Below, one piece after another: positions 31,743 through 41,386 of a stretch of 64,000 nt of DNA. The DNA comes from Pseudomonas silesiensis (GTDB lineage Bacteria; Pseudomonadota; Gammaproteobacteria; Pseudomonadales; Pseudomonadaceae): contig NZ_CP014870.1 of assembly GCF_001661075.1 (NCBI RefSeq), forward strand, positions 1,880,501 through 1,944,500, in the 5' to 3' direction. How positions within the stretch are numbered: the stretch's first letter is position 1; the number at the start of each line of letters is the position of its first letter. The translations under genes and the position numbers were made by a program. A model generated the notes under the pieces. It was not told the DNA's origin, searched no databases, and was given only the letters and a program-made list of their open reading frames with translations.

Positions 31743-34700
31743 TCAAGCAGTTTTCGGAATGAGGCGCTCGAACAGCGCCTCTACAGTATTAAAGCGCTCT
31801 TCCGGGCGCTCCATCGGCACCTGGAATTTAAACATCGTCGCGCCTTCGAATTTGTAGCGTTTGGGCTGGCTCTGGATCAGCTTGATCAGGGTCAGCGGGT
31901 CGACCGGGGTTTGGGTGGCAAACTCGATCCGGCCGCCTTGCGGGCCGCCGTCGACTTTCTTGATGCCCAGCAACTCGGCCTGCAATTTCAGCGCGGTGAT
32001 GCGCATCAGGTTCTTGGTCGGTTCCGGCAACAGGCCGAAACGGTCGATCATCTCCACTTGCAGGTCCTTGAGGCCATCCTCATCGGTGGCCGAGGCGATG
32101 CGTTTGTACAGGATCAGTCGCGCGTGCACGTCCGGCAGATAGTCTTCGGGAATCAACGCCGGTACCCGCAGATTGACTTCCGGACCACCGCCCAGCGGCT
32201 GATCGAGGTTGGGTTGTTCGCCCTTGCGGATCGACTTCACCGCGCGCTCGAGCATTTCCATGTACAGGGTGAAGCCGACGGCCTGGATCTGCCCGCTCTG
32301 CCCGTCGCCAAGCAGTTCGCCGGCGCCCCGGATTTCCAGGTCGTTGGTGGCGAGCACGAAGCCCGCGCCCAGGTCCTGGGTGTTGGCGATCGCCTCCAGG
32401 CGCTTTTCCGCGTCGGGAGTGATCTGCTGGCGCGGCGGGGTCAGCAGGTAGGCGTAGGCCTGGTGGTGACTGCGACCGACCCGGCCGCGCAACTGGTGCA
32501 GCTGCGCCAGGCCGAACTTGTCGGCCCGCTCGATGATGATGGTGTTGGCGCTCGGCACGTCGATGCCGGTCTCGATGATGGTCGAGGCGATCAGCACGTT
32601 GAAGCGCTTGTGGTAGAAGTCGCTCATTACCTGTTCGAGATCGCGTTCGCGCATCTGCCCGTGGCCGATGCCGATCCGCGCTTCCGGCACCAGTTCGGCG
32701 AGGTCGGCGGCGCATTTCTCGATGGTCTTCACGTCGTTGTGCAGGTAATAGACCTGGCCGCCACGCAGCAACTCACGCAGCAGGGCCTCCTTGACCGTGC
32801 TTTTGTTCTGCTCCATGACGAAGGTCCGCACCGACAGGCGACGGGCCGGCGGCGTGGCGATGATCGACAGGTCGCGCATGCCCGACACCGCCATGTTCAG
32901 CGTGCGCGGAATCGGCGTGGCGGTCAGGGTAAGGATGTCGACTTCACTGCGCAGGGCCTTGAGCTGTTCCTTCTGGCGCACACCGAAGCGGTGCTCTTCG
33001 TCGATGATCACCAGCCCGAGGTTTTTGATCTTCACATCGTCGGACAGCAGTTTGTGGGTGCCGATGACGATGTCGATCTTGCCTTCGGCCAGGTCGGCAA
33101 CCGCGGCGTTGACTTCCTTGGTCGACTTGAAGCGGCTCATCACTTCCACGGTCACCGGCCAGTCGGCGAAGCGGTCGCGGAAGCTGTTGTAGTGTTGCTG
33201 GGCGAGCAGGGTGGTGGGCACCAGGATCGCCACCTGACGACCGCCGTGCACCGCGATGAAGGCGGCGCGCATCGCCACTTCGGTCTTGCCGAAACCGACG
33301 TCGCCGCAGACCAGGCGATCCATCGGCTTGGGCGCGAGCATGTCGCTGCGCACCGCCTCGATGGTGGTTTGCTGGTCCGGAGTTTCTTCGAACGGGAAGC
33401 CGGCGCTGAAGGTCGCGTAATCGGCTTTCGGGTCTTCGAAGGCATACCCTTCGCGGGCGGCGCGGCGGGCATAGATGTCGAGCAGTTCGGCGGCCACGTC
33501 GCGCACCTGTTCGGCGGCTTTGCGCTTGGCTTTCTGCCAGGTTTCGGAACCGAGGCGGTGCAGCGGGGCCAGGGCATCGTCGCTGCCAGTGTAGCGGGCG
33601 ATCAGGTGCAGGTTGGCCACCGGCACGTACAGCTTGGCGTTTTCGGCGTATTCGAGGGTCAGGAATTCCGCGGCCTGGCTGTCGATCTCGAGAATGGTCA
33701 GGCCCAGGTAACGTCCGACGCCGTGGTCGATGTGCACCACCGGTGCGCCTTCGCGCAGTTCGGTGAGGTTCTTGATCACCGCATCGTTGTTGGCATCGGC
33801 GCGTTTTTCGCGACGCCGGCGCTGCATCACGCGCTGGCCGAACAACGGGCTTTCGGCGACCAGGGCCAGGGCCGGGTCGTCGAGCACCAGGCCTTCGTCG
33901 AGTGGCGCGATGGTGATCGCCAGGCGCTCTTTGCTGGCGACAAAGTCCGGCCAGCTGTCGACGGTTTTCGGGCGAAGCTTCAGGCGCTCGAGCAATTCCA
34001 GCAGCACTTCGCGACGGCCCGCGGACTCGGCGGTGAACAGCACGCGCCCGGGGAACTCGTCGAGGAAACCCGCCAGGGCCGCCAGCGGTTGGCTAGCCTT
34101 GGCTTCGATGGCCAGGTTCGGCAGTTCGCGAGCGGGGAAGCGTTCGCGGCCGACGCCGGTTTCCACGTCCTGTTGGCTGGCGACCACCCGCGGCCAGGCC
34201 TTCAGGCGCGCAAAGCAGTCTTCCACCGGCAGGAACAGCTCGGCGGGGGGCAATAAAGGACGTGCCGGATCGACGCGACGCTCTTCGTAACGATTGCGCA
34301 CGTCGTTCCAGAAGTTTTCCGCCGCCTGCTCGATGCCCGGCAGGGAGAACACTTGCGTGTCCTGGGGCAGGTAATCGAACAGCGTCGAGGTTTCGTCGAA
34401 GAACAACGGCAGGTAATACTCGATACCGGCCGGGGTGATCCCGCTGCTCAGGTCCTGAAAGATCGGGCAGCGCCGGAAGTCGACATCGAAGCGCTCGCGG
34501 AACCGCGCCTTGAAGCGCGTGACCGCATCCTTTTGCAGCGGAAACTCTCGCGCCGGCAACAGACGAACGGTGTCCACCTTGTCGATGGAGCGCTGGTTTT
34601 CCGGATCGAAGGTGCGCAGGGTCTCGATTTCGTCGTCGAACAGGTCGATGCGATAGGGCAGTTTGCTGCCCATCGGGAACAGGTCGATCAGCGAGCCGCG

Positions 34701-35192
34701 CACGGTGAATTCGCCGTGCTCGTACACCGTGTCGACGTAGCGATAGCCGCTGGCCTCGAGCCGGGTACGCATCTGCTCGACGTCGAGTTTCTGGCCGATG
34801 TCCAGCACCAGGCTGCTGCCGAGCAGGAATCGCGTCGGCGCCAGGCGATGCAGGGCCGTGGTGATCGGCACCACCAGCACGCCATGACTCAGCTCCGGCA
34901 GCCGGTACAGGGCGGCGATGCGCTGGGAAATGATGTCCTGGTGTGGCGAGAACAGGTCGTAGGGCAGGGTTTCCCAGTCCGGGAAATGCAGCACGGGCAA
35001 ATCCGGGGCGAAGAAGCCCAGCTCCTGTTCCAGCCGTTCGGCACTTTGGCTGTCGGCGGTCACGAGCAGGGTAAAGCGCTTGGCTGCGCTGGCAGCCTCG
35101 GCAATGGCCAGGCTCAGGGCGGCACCGGGCAGGTTGCCCCAGTGCTGTTTACCTGCCGCGGCAGGGAGAAGCGGTAGACGCAGAACGGGCAC
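31743..35192 (-). CDS. mfd: Transcription-repair coupling factor Mfd
   Basis: Releases RNA polymerase stalled at lesions and recruits UvrA. 1149 residues, full length. Order of domains: UvrB-like N-terminus (to ~350), RNA-polymerase interacting domain with VVHIDHGVGRYLG (near 480), and the translocase. The latter has Walker A GDVGFGKTEVAMRAAF near 620, DEEHRFGV and TATPIPRTLNMA, followed by the RAD54-like TRG region and C-terminal TRCF domain. Divergent from gap. The 841-residue plus-strand frame opposite it is a shadow. Confidence 0.97.
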   Translation of the reverse strand: MPVLRLPLLPAAAGKQHWGNLPGAALSLAIAEAASAAKRFTLLVTADSQSAERLEQELGFFAPDLPVLHFPDWETLPYDLFSPHQDIISQRIAALYRLPELSHGVLVVPITTALHRLAPTRFLLGSSLVLDIGQKLDVEQMRTRLEASGYRYVDTVYEHGEFTVRGSLIDLFPMGSKLPYRIDLFDDEIETLRTFDPENQRSIDKVDTVRLLPAREFPLQKDAVTRFKARFRERFDVDFRRCPIFQDLSSGITPAGIEYYLPLFFDETSTLFDYLPQDTQVFSLPGIEQAAENFWNDVRNRYEERRVDPARPLLPPAELFLPVEDCFARLKAWPRVVASQQDVETGVGRERFPARELPNLAIEAKASQPLAALAGFLDEFPGRVLFTAESAGRREVLLELLERLKLRPKTVDSWPDFVASKERLAITIAPLDEGLVLDDPALALVAESPLFGQRVMQRRRREKRADANNDAVIKNLTELREGAPVVHIDHGVGRYLGLTILEIDSQAAEFLTLEYAENAKLYVPVANLHLIARYTGSDDALAPLHRLGSETWQKAKRKAAEQVRDVAAELLDIYARRAAREGYAFEDPKADYATFSAGFPFEETPDQQTTIEAVRSDMLAPKPMDRLVCGDVGFGKTEVAMRAAFIAVHGGRQVAILVPTTLLAQQHYNSFRDRFADWPVTVEVMSRFKSTKEVNAAVADLAEGKIDIVIGTHKLLSDDVKIKNLGLVIIDEEHRFGVRQKEQLKALRSEVDILTLTATPIPRTLNMAVSGMRDLSIIATPPARRLSVRTFVMEQNKSTVKEALLRELLRGGQVYYLHNDVKTIEKCAADLAELVPEARIGIGHGQMRERDLEQVMSDFYHKRFNVLIASTIIETGIDVPSANTIIIERADKFGLAQLHQLRGRVGRSHHQAYAYLLTPPRQQITPDAEKRLEAIANTQDLGAGFVLATNDLEIRGAGELLGDGQSGQIQAVGFTLYMEMLERAVKSIRKGEQPNLDQPLGGGPEVNLRVPALIPEDYLPDVHARLILYKRIASATDEDGLKDLQVEMIDRFGLLPEPTKNLMRITALKLQAELLGIKKVDGGPQGGRIEFATQTPVDPLTLIKLIQSQPKRYKFEGATMFKFQVPMERPEERFNTVEALFERLIPKTA

Positions 35193-35292
35193 GGAAGGTT
35201 GAGCTCCAAGCGTTGCGACAAAGTCGGTAATTGTAACGGTCCCGGGTGCCGCCTGTCAGTTGCAGACTGTGTCTATTCCTCAACAGGGACAA

Positions 35293-35360
35293 ATGTAGTG
35301 GTAAAGACAAAATCGGGCCGTTTTTGAGGAAAAATGACGGATTATGTAGTGGCAAAACGA
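35293..35360. promoter_or_regulatory. Direct repeat ATGTAGTGG(T/C)AAA in the mfd-gap gap
   Basis: ATGTAGTGGTAAAGACAAA at 35293 and ATGTAGTGGCAAAACGA at 35344 start 51 bases apart in the 377-base gap between divergent mfd and gap. TGTAGT resembles one half of the HexR consensus, but the second half is not clear. Candidate regulator binding sites only. Confidence 0.35.
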
Positions 35361-35569
35361 ACCAGTGTTACGGATGGTTACGGATAAGGCAGCGCTGTCT
35401 CCAAAATTTTGACTCGGCTGCAGGCCACGGTTTTACTGGGTTTCGGCGCGACGTGATTTTTTTGATGGGAAAGTTGTTACTGGTTGCGCGACAGGCGCGC
35501 ATTGCTACGGGGGCCACTCGGCGGCATAATGTAGCCCCTTTTTTCTGCCCCTACATGTGGAAGGTTACC

Positions 35570-37018
35570 GTGACTCAGAAGCCCGACCAGTGTCTTGGTG
35601 AATGGATCGACCGTGAAGCACTCGCAGAAGCGATGATTCCGCTTATCGGTCAGCTCTACCGCAATAACAACGTGGTGAGCTCGATCTATGGCCGCAGTCT
35701 GATCAACCAGTCTGTCATCGCGATTCTCAAAGCTCACCGCTTTGCTCGCCATCGCCAGTCCGATGACAGCGAATTGTCCGTCCACGAAACATTCCCGCTG
35801 ATCAAGGCGATGAGCGAGCTCAAGCTGGGCGCCGCATCGGTCGACCTGGGCAAGCTTGCAGTCAAGTTCAAGGCCGAAGGCAATGGCCGCAGCGCCGAAG
35901 ACTTCGTCCGTGACGAGCTGGCCGATGTGGTCGGCAAGCAAAATGGTTCCGGCCGCACCGGTACCGACGTTGTCCTGTACGGCTTCGGTCGTATCGGCCG
36001 TCTGCTGGCGCGTATCCTGATCGAGAAAACCGGTGGTGGCGACGGCCTGCGTCTGCGCGCCATCGTGGTCCGCAAGGGCGCCGAGAACGATCTGGTCAAG
36101 CGTGCCAGCCTGCTGCGTCGCGACTCGGTGCACGGTTCGTTCAATGGCACCATCACCATTGATGAAGCCAACAACACCATCACCGCCAACGGCAACCTGA
36201 TCCAGGTTATCTACGCGAAAAACCCGACTGAAGTGGATTACACCCAGTACGGCATCAAAAATGCGCTGCTGGTGGACAACACCGGTGTATGGCGTGACGC
36301 CGATGGCCTGGGCCAGCATCTGACTTGCCCGGGTATCGACCGCGTTGTTCTGACCGCGCCTGGCAAAGGCAAGCTGAAGAACATCGTTCACGGTATCAAC
36401 CACGGTGAAATCACCGCTGACGACAAGATCGTGTCCGCCGCTTCCTGCACCACCAACGCCATCGTGCCGGTGCTGAAGGCTGTGAACGACAAGTTCGGCA
36501 TCATCAACGGTCACGTCGAAACGGTTCACTCGTACACCAACGACCAGAACCTGATCGACAACTTCCACAAGGGCGATCGCCGTGGCCGTAGCGCCGCGCT
36601 GAACATGGTAATCACCGAGACCGGTGCTGCCACCGCTGCCGCCAAGGCCCTGCCTGAGCTGGCCGGCAAGCTGACCGGTAACGCGATCCGCGTTCCGACG
36701 CCAAACGTGTCGATGGCCATTCTCAACCTGAACCTTGAGAAAGGCGCCACCCGTGAAGAGATGAACGAGTACCTGCGCTACATGGCGCTGCACTCCGATC
36801 TGCACAAGCAAATCGACTACGTCAATTCGCAGGAAGTGGTGTCCACCGACTTCGTTGGCTCGCGCCACGCAGGCGTGGTGGACGCTGAAGCGACCATCGT
36901 TCAGGATAACCGCGTTGTGCTGTACGTCTGGTACGACAACGAGTTCGGTTACAGCTGCCAGGTGGTGCGTGTGATGGAAGACATGGCCGGGGTTAACCCG
37001 CCAGCGTTTCCACGCTAA
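35570..37018 (+). CDS. gap: Glyceraldehyde-3-phosphate dehydrogenase, long form
   Basis: Oxidises or forms glyceraldehyde 3-phosphate. 482 residues from GTG 35570 (reads VTQKPDQCLGEWIDRE), chosen because GGAAGG lies 5 bases before; ATG 35555 is the alternative. A ~125-residue N-terminal extension precedes the usual fold, which begins at VLYGFGRIGRLLARIL. The catalytic Cys is in SAASCTTNAI, with YDNEFGYSCQVV at the end. This long type sits at the same place in P. aeruginosa (PA3001), beside mfd. It may serve gluconeogenic flux; that is inference. Confidence 0.92.
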   Translation: MTQKPDQCLGEWIDREALAEAMIPLIGQLYRNNNVVSSIYGRSLINQSVIAILKAHRFARHRQSDDSELSVHETFPLIKAMSELKLGAASVDLGKLAVKFKAEGNGRSAEDFVRDELADVVGKQNGSGRTGTDVVLYGFGRIGRLLARILIEKTGGGDGLRLRAIVVRKGAENDLVKRASLLRRDSVHGSFNGTITIDEANNTITANGNLIQVIYAKNPTEVDYTQYGIKNALLVDNTGVWRDADGLGQHLTCPGIDRVVLTAPGKGKLKNIVHGINHGEITADDKIVSAASCTTNAIVPVLKAVNDKFGIINGHVETVHSYTNDQNLIDNFHKGDRRGRSAALNMVITETGAATAAAKALPELAGKLTGNAIRVPTPNVSMAILNLNLEKGATREEMNEYLRYMALHSDLHKQIDYVNSQEVVSTDFVGSRHAGVVDAEATIVQDNRVVLYVWYDNEFGYSCQVVRVMEDMAGVNPPAFPR

Positions 37019-37035
37019 GCACTAGCTGCACATGA

Positions 37036-37068
37036 AAACGCCCCGGCTTTGGTCGGGGCGTTTTTGTT
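37036..37068 (+). terminator. Terminator of gap
   Basis: Stem ACGCCCCG / CGGGGCGT followed by TTTTGTTTG, 20 bases after the gap stop; A-rich on the other side. Confidence 0.9.
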
Positions 37069-37112
37069 TGTGGGGTTTAAGCGGGTGCAGATGTGGTGCG
37101 TGCGCGGGCCTC

Positions 37113-37250
37113 TTCGCGAGCAAGCCCGCTCCCACAGGGTTTTGTGGTGTAAATGCGATAGTGTTCACACCAAACATCCACTCTGGGAGCGAGCTTGCTC
37201 GCGATGAGGGACTGTCCGCTTTCGCCGGCAAGCCGGTCTCGCTCCCACAG
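37113..37250. repeat. REP cluster before apbE
   Basis: Three REP copies: TTCGCGAGCAAGCCCGCTCC (37113), GGGAGCGAGCTTGCTCGCGA (near 37185) and an inverted end CTCGCTCCCACAG near 37250. They reach to 62 bases before the proposed apbE start. Confidence 0.82.
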
Positions 37251-37311
37251 TTTCTATCGCATAATGGCTGGCCTTGGCGTTGTGTCAGGGGATTTTTCAG
37301 GGGATGCAGAT

Positions 37312-38328
37312 TTGTTGAAGTGGCGGATTTGCGGTCTTGTGGTCCTGACTGGCGCGTTATCCGGCTGCGGCAACAGCGATTCCATGGAAAGCATCAGCGG
37401 CCCGACCATGGGCAGCACTTACTCGATCACCTATCTGCGCCAAACCGGTCTACCGGCGCCGGCTGAAGTCCGGGTCGAGGTGGAAAAGATCCTCGCGCAA
37501 GTCGATCAGCAAATGTCGACCTACCGCAGCGACTCCGCCATCGAGCGCTTCAACGCGCTCCCCGCCAACCGCTGTCAGACAATGCCCGCGCCGATCCTCA
37601 AGCTGGTCCGTGTCGCCGAGCAACTGTCGGAACAAAGCGAAGGGTCCTACGACCTGACGGTAGAACCCTTGCTCAATCTCTGGGGTTTCGGCCCGCAAGG
37701 CCGTGGGGAAAAAGTCCCTTCCGCCCAGGCGCTGGCCGAGGTGCGTCAACGCGTCGGTTACCAGCATCTGCGCGTCGAAAGCGATCAGCTGTGCAAGGAC
37801 GCGGCGGTCGAAGTCGACTTCAACAGCCTCGCCGCCGGCTATGCCGTCGACACCATTGCCGCCCGGCTCGAGGCGATGGGGATCCACAATTACCTCGCCG
37901 AGGCCACCGGCGAGCTCAAGGCGGCCGGCAGGAAACTCGATGGCTCGCCCTGGCGCATCGCGCTTGAAGAGCCGCGGGATGATCGGCAAGTCGCGCAACG
38001 CATCCTGGCGGTCGACGGCTACAGCGTTTCCACGTCCGGTGATTACCGCAATTATTTCCAGCAGGACGGCCAGCGCTATTCCCACACCTTCGACGCCCGC
38101 ACGGGGGCACCGGTCTCACACACCCTGGCGTCGGTCACGGTGATTCATCCTTCAGCGTTGATGGCCGATGGCTTGTCCACCCTGTTGCTGATTCTCGGCC
38201 CGGTACGGGGTTGGGACTACGCCGAACAACAGGATATCGGCGCATTCTTTGTGATTCGTGCCGATAACGGTTTCGTCATACGAACCAATCAGGCTTTCGA
38301 ACGCCTGAGCGGTGCCAAGGCCGAGTGA
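37312..38328 (+). CDS. apbE: FAD:protein FMN transferase ApbE, lipoprotein
   Basis: Periplasmic, Mg-dependent enzyme that attaches FMN to Thr/Ser of partner flavoproteins such as NqrB, NqrC or RnfG. I favour TTG 37312 (GGGGA 7 bases before): it gives the lipoprotein leader LLKWRICGLVVLTGALSGCG with a lipobox at SGC. ATG 37264 would add 16 acidic residues without a ribosome site. About 338 residues; GPTMGSTYSITY, LEATGELKAAG-like and the metal/active region HTFDARTGAPVSH are present. No nqr or rnf gene is in the window, so its substrate is unclear. Confidence 0.88.
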   Translation: MLKWRICGLVVLTGALSGCGNSDSMESISGPTMGSTYSITYLRQTGLPAPAEVRVEVEKILAQVDQQMSTYRSDSAIERFNALPANRCQTMPAPILKLVRVAEQLSEQSEGSYDLTVEPLLNLWGFGPQGRGEKVPSAQALAEVRQRVGYQHLRVESDQLCKDAAVEVDFNSLAAGYAVDTIAARLEAMGIHNYLAEATGELKAAGRKLDGSPWRIALEEPRDDRQVAQRILAVDGYSVSTSGDYRNYFQQDGQRYSHTFDARTGAPVSHTLASVTVIHPSALMADGLSTLLLILGPVRGWDYAEQQDIGAFFVIRADNGFVIRTNQAFERLSGAKAE

Positions 38329-38536
38329 TGACGGCGCTTGAGCCATTGAAAACTGGCGTTGTAGTGCAGGCAAAAGTAGCCTACGACGCGACCAAGGGTT
38401 AATGTGCCCGGCGTTGACGCTTCTATAGACTGTGTCCCGGGTTCTGCACTGGCCCCAAATTGTTCCTTCACGCCACAGATCGGCGTGATTTAGCCGCAGG
38501 TGCCGAGGGCGCCGCGGCCTGTTCTGAGGAGTACGC

Positions 38537-39931
38537 ATGGCTGTCTACAACTACGACGTGGTGGTACTGGGTTCCGGCCCGGCGGGAGAAGGCGCGGCAA
38601 TGAATGCCGCCAAGGCAGGGCGCAAGGTGGCGATGGTCGATAGCCGTCGCCAGGTCGGCGGCAACTGCACCCACCTGGGTACCATCCCGTCCAAGGCACT
38701 GCGTCACTCGGTCCGGCAGATCATGCAGTTCAACACCAACCCGATGTTCCGGGCCATTGGTGAACCGCGCTGGTTCTCGTTCCCGGACGTGTTGAAAAGC
38801 GCCGAGAAAGTCATTTCCAAACAAGTCGCTTCGCGCACCGGCTACTACGCCCGTAACCGCGTCGACGTGTTCTTCGGCACCGGCAGCTTCGCCGACGAGC
38901 AAACCATCGAAGTGGTCTGCGCCAACGGCGTGGTCGAGAAACTGGTGGCCAAGCACATCATCATCGCCACCGGCTCGCGTCCGTATCGTCCGGCGGACAT
39001 CGATTTCCACCACCCGCGCATCTACGATAGCGACACCATCCTCAGCCTCGGCCACACCCCGCGCAAACTCATCGTTTACGGCGCCGGCGTGATCGGTTGC
39101 GAATACGCCTCGATCTTCAGCGGCCTTGGGGTACTGGTCGAGCTGGTGGACAACCGCGGTCAATTGCTGAGCTTCCTCGACTCGGAAATCTCCCAGGCCC
39201 TGAGCTACCACTTCAGCAACAACAACATCACCGTTCGCCACAACGAAGAATACGACCGCGTCGAAGGCGTGGACAGCGGCGTGATCCTGCACCTCAAGTC
39301 CGGCAAGAAGATCAAGGCCGACGCCTTGCTCTGGTGCAACGGCCGTACCGGCAACACCGATCAGTTGGGTCTGGAAAATGTTGGCGTGAAGGTCAACAGC
39401 CGTGGCCAGATCGAAGTCGACGAGGCCTACCGCACCTGCAAGCCGAACATCTACGGCGCCGGTGACGTGATCGGTTGGCCGAGCCTGGCCAGTGCCGCGC
39501 ACGACCAGGGTCGTTCGGCCGCGGGCAGCATCGTCGACAACCATAGCTGGCGCTTCGTCAACGACGTGCCGACCGGGATCTACACCATTCCGGAGATCAG
39601 CTCGATCGGCAAGAACGAGCAGGAGCTGACCCAGGCCAAGGTGCCGTACGAAGTGGGCAAGGCGTTCTTCAAGGGCATGGCGCGGGCACAGATCGCCGGC
39701 GAGCCCCAGGGCATGCTGAAGATCCTGTTCCACCGCGAGACCCTGGAAGTACTGGGCGTGCACTGCTTCGGTTATCAGGCGTCGGAGATCGTGCACATCG
39801 GCCAGGCGATCATGAACCAGCCGGGCGATCTCAATACCCTGAAGTACTTCGTCAACACCACGTTCAACTACCCGACCATGGCCGAAGCCTATCGGGTAGC
39901 CGCCTACGATGGCCTCAACCGGCTTTTTTGA
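38537..39931 (+). CDS. sthA: Soluble pyridine nucleotide transhydrogenase SthA
   Basis: FAD enzyme that moves reducing equivalents between NADPH and NAD+, draining excess NADPH. 464 residues from [17 protein letters not shown] with GAGGAG upstream. FAD motif [10 protein letters not shown] at 12-21, NAD(P) motif [12 protein letters not shown] near 180, second FAD contact [13 protein letters not shown] near 305. In [15 protein letters not shown] the second Cys of the usual redox pair is Thr, which is diagnostic for SthA. The 208-base gap before it holds no clear promoter to my eye. Monocistronic. Confidence 0.96.
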   Translation: MAVYNYDVVVLGSGPAGEGAAMNAAKAGRKVAMVDSRRQVGGNCTHLGTIPSKALRHSVRQIMQFNTNPMFRAIGEPRWFSFPDVLKSAEKVISKQVASRTGYYARNRVDVFFGTGSFADEQTIEVVCANGVVEKLVAKHIIIATGSRPYRPADIDFHHPRIYDSDTILSLGHTPRKLIVYGAGVIGCEYASIFSGLGVLVELVDNRGQLLSFLDSEISQALSYHFSNNNITVRHNEEYDRVEGVDSGVILHLKSGKKIKADALLWCNGRTGNTDQLGLENVGVKVNSRGQIEVDEAYRTCKPNIYGAGDVIGWPSLASAAHDQGRSAAGSIVDNHSWRFVNDVPTGIYTIPEISSIGKNEQELTQAKVPYEVGKAFFKGMARAQIAGEPQGMLKILFHRETLEVLGVHCFGYQASEIVHIGQAIMNQPGDLNTLKYFVNTTFNYPTMAEAYRVAAYDGLNRLF

Positions 39932-39973
39932 GCGGCTCCGGCCGGTGGCCTGAGCCGGCCGGGGAGACCGATT

Positions 39974-40696
39974 TCAGCAATTCTCGAGCGTGGCGCTGGC
40001 CAAACCGGGAAAGTCTGTAATCAGGCTGTCAACGCCGAAGTCGGCGAGCCTGCGCATCAGCGCGGGTTCGTTGACTGTCCACACCGACACATGCAGCCCC
40101 TGACGCTGCGCCCGCTGCAGGCGTTCCGGCGTACACAGGGTCCAGTTCAGCGCCAGAATCTCACAGCCATAGCTTTGCGCGACCTTCAACGGGTCGAGCC
40201 AGGCGTACTCGGCCACCAGTCCGCGGGACACGTCCGGCACCAGGTCCAGCGCGGCTTTGAGCACTTCCCGTGAGCTCGAAGTGATCGTCACCTTGTCCAG
40301 CAGACCATGGCGCTGCGCCATTTCACGAATCGCCAGCACGGTGCTCGCGGCGCGGGTACGTGACGCGCTTTTGACTTCCAGTTGCCAATGCTCGAAATCG
40401 CATTTTTCGAACAGTTCTTCCAGGGTCGGGATCGGGCACGGTTTGATCCAGCCCGGGCCGCCCTTGCGCGCGTCGTAGGTCACCAGCTCCTTTGCAGTGT
40501 GCTCGACCACCTTGCCGCGCCGGTCGGTGGTGCGCTTGAGGGTCGGGTCATGGATGACCATCAACTCGCCATCCATGGACAGGTGCAGGTCCAGTTCGCA
40601 GCGGCGCACGCCGTGCTTGAGACATTCCTGAAAACCGGTCAGGGTGTTTTCCGGTGCTTCGCCCTTGGCGCCGCGGTGGCCGTAGATGAGGGTCAC
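39974..40696 (-). CDS. glpQ: Cytosolic glycerophosphodiester phosphodiesterase
   Basis: Hydrolyses glycerophosphodiesters to glycerol 3-phosphate and alcohol. 240 residues from MTLIYGHRGAKGEAPENTL, without a signal peptide, so the cytosolic UgpQ-like form. The catalytic His/Arg pair is in HRG, the metal Glu/Asp in CELDLHLSMDG, and the second His in VIHDPTLKRTT. It follows the PilZ gene on the minus strand (14 bases after its stop) and is probably cotranscribed. The symbol is used loosely for this locus; ugpQ would also fit. Confidence 0.9.
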   Translation of the reverse strand: MTLIYGHRGAKGEAPENTLTGFQECLKHGVRRCELDLHLSMDGELMVIHDPTLKRTTDRRGKVVEHTAKELVTYDARKGGPGWIKPCPIPTLEELFEKCDFEHWQLEVKSASRTRAASTVLAIREMAQRHGLLDKVTITSSSREVLKAALDLVPDVSRGLVAEYAWLDPLKVAQSYGCEILALNWTLCTPERLQRAQRQGLHVSVWTVNEPALMRRLADFGVDSLITDFPGLASATLENC

Positions 40697-40710
40697 GGTG
40701 CTTCCTTAAA

Positions 40711-41292
40711 TTAAATGCCTGATTCGGATTGGTCGCGGGCCAGGCGTCGTTCCTGGGCCTGCTTCTGCAAGATGTAGCGGGCCAGCAACTGCCGCTGGGC
40801 ATCGGTCGGGTATTGGAACTCGGTGCCGACGTCGTAGCCGTCGCCCTTGGGGTCGCAATGGGTGACGCGAGCCCGCAGCAACAGGCCGAGGGCTTGCGGC
40901 ATCAGCACCAGCTTGATCGACAGGTGCGCGCCGGCGGCAAAGGGTGTCGGGTGCTGGAAGTCGATGCCGCCTTCGGAAATGATCACCGGCTGCGGTTCGC
41001 CGATTTGCCCGAGCACGGTGAGGGCGATCACCTGGCTGAGCAGATCGATGCGTTTGTTCTGGGATTTGAGGAACGCCGCGAGATTACGGTCGCGCTCGCT
41101 GATCTGGCGCAACAGGTGTTGCGATTCGAATTCGCTGAGGTGCAGTTCGCTGAGCAAGTTGAAGAGTGGAGAAGCATCCTGCAACACTTCCTGGCCCGCG
41201 GCTTCGGAAGCGGACAGAGGCCGAATTTCCAGTGCGATCGTGTCCTCGATACGGTAGTATTCGCGGCGATCTTCTTCATCTAATGTCGACAT
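40711..41292 (-). CDS. PilZ-domain protein (PA2989-like)
   Basis: 193 residues, soluble. RREYYR near residues 9-14 supplies the RxxxR part of the PilZ signature; about 90 helical residues follow before a beta domain (VIISEGGIDFQHPTPFAAGAHLSIKLVL). The second signature, (D/N)xSxxG, reads IISEGG here, with Ile at the usual Asp/Asn. It may therefore bind cyclic di-GMP weakly or not at all. The C-terminus is a basic helix (ILQKQAQERRLARDQ). First gene of a two-gene unit with the phosphodiesterase, divergent from lolC. Confidence 0.75.
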   Translation of the reverse strand: MSTLDEEDRREYYRIEDTIALEIRPLSASEAAGQEVLQDASPLFNLLSELHLSEFESQHLLRQISERDRNLAAFLKSQNKRIDLLSQVIALTVLGQIGEPQPVIISEGGIDFQHPTPFAAGAHLSIKLVLMPQALGLLLRARVTHCDPKGDGYDVGTEFQYPTDAQRQLLARYILQKQAQERRLARDQSESGI

Positions 41293-41386
41293 GGCGAACC
41301 CATGGTAGCGGCGGTGGTCTGAGTGTAAAGCTGGTTATCGACCCCCGCCACAAGGACGTTCCTTTTCCCTCCGAACAAGCCCCGAC

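Noticed and set aside
31731..34256. 841-residue plus-strand open frame opposite mfd
   Set aside because: Antisense shadow of a strongly conserved gene in high-GC DNA; composition rich in H/Q/G/V typical of such shadows.
39933..39963. CCGGCCGG hairpin between sthA and the phosphodiesterase gene as a terminator
   Set aside because: Strong stem but no T-tract in either direction.
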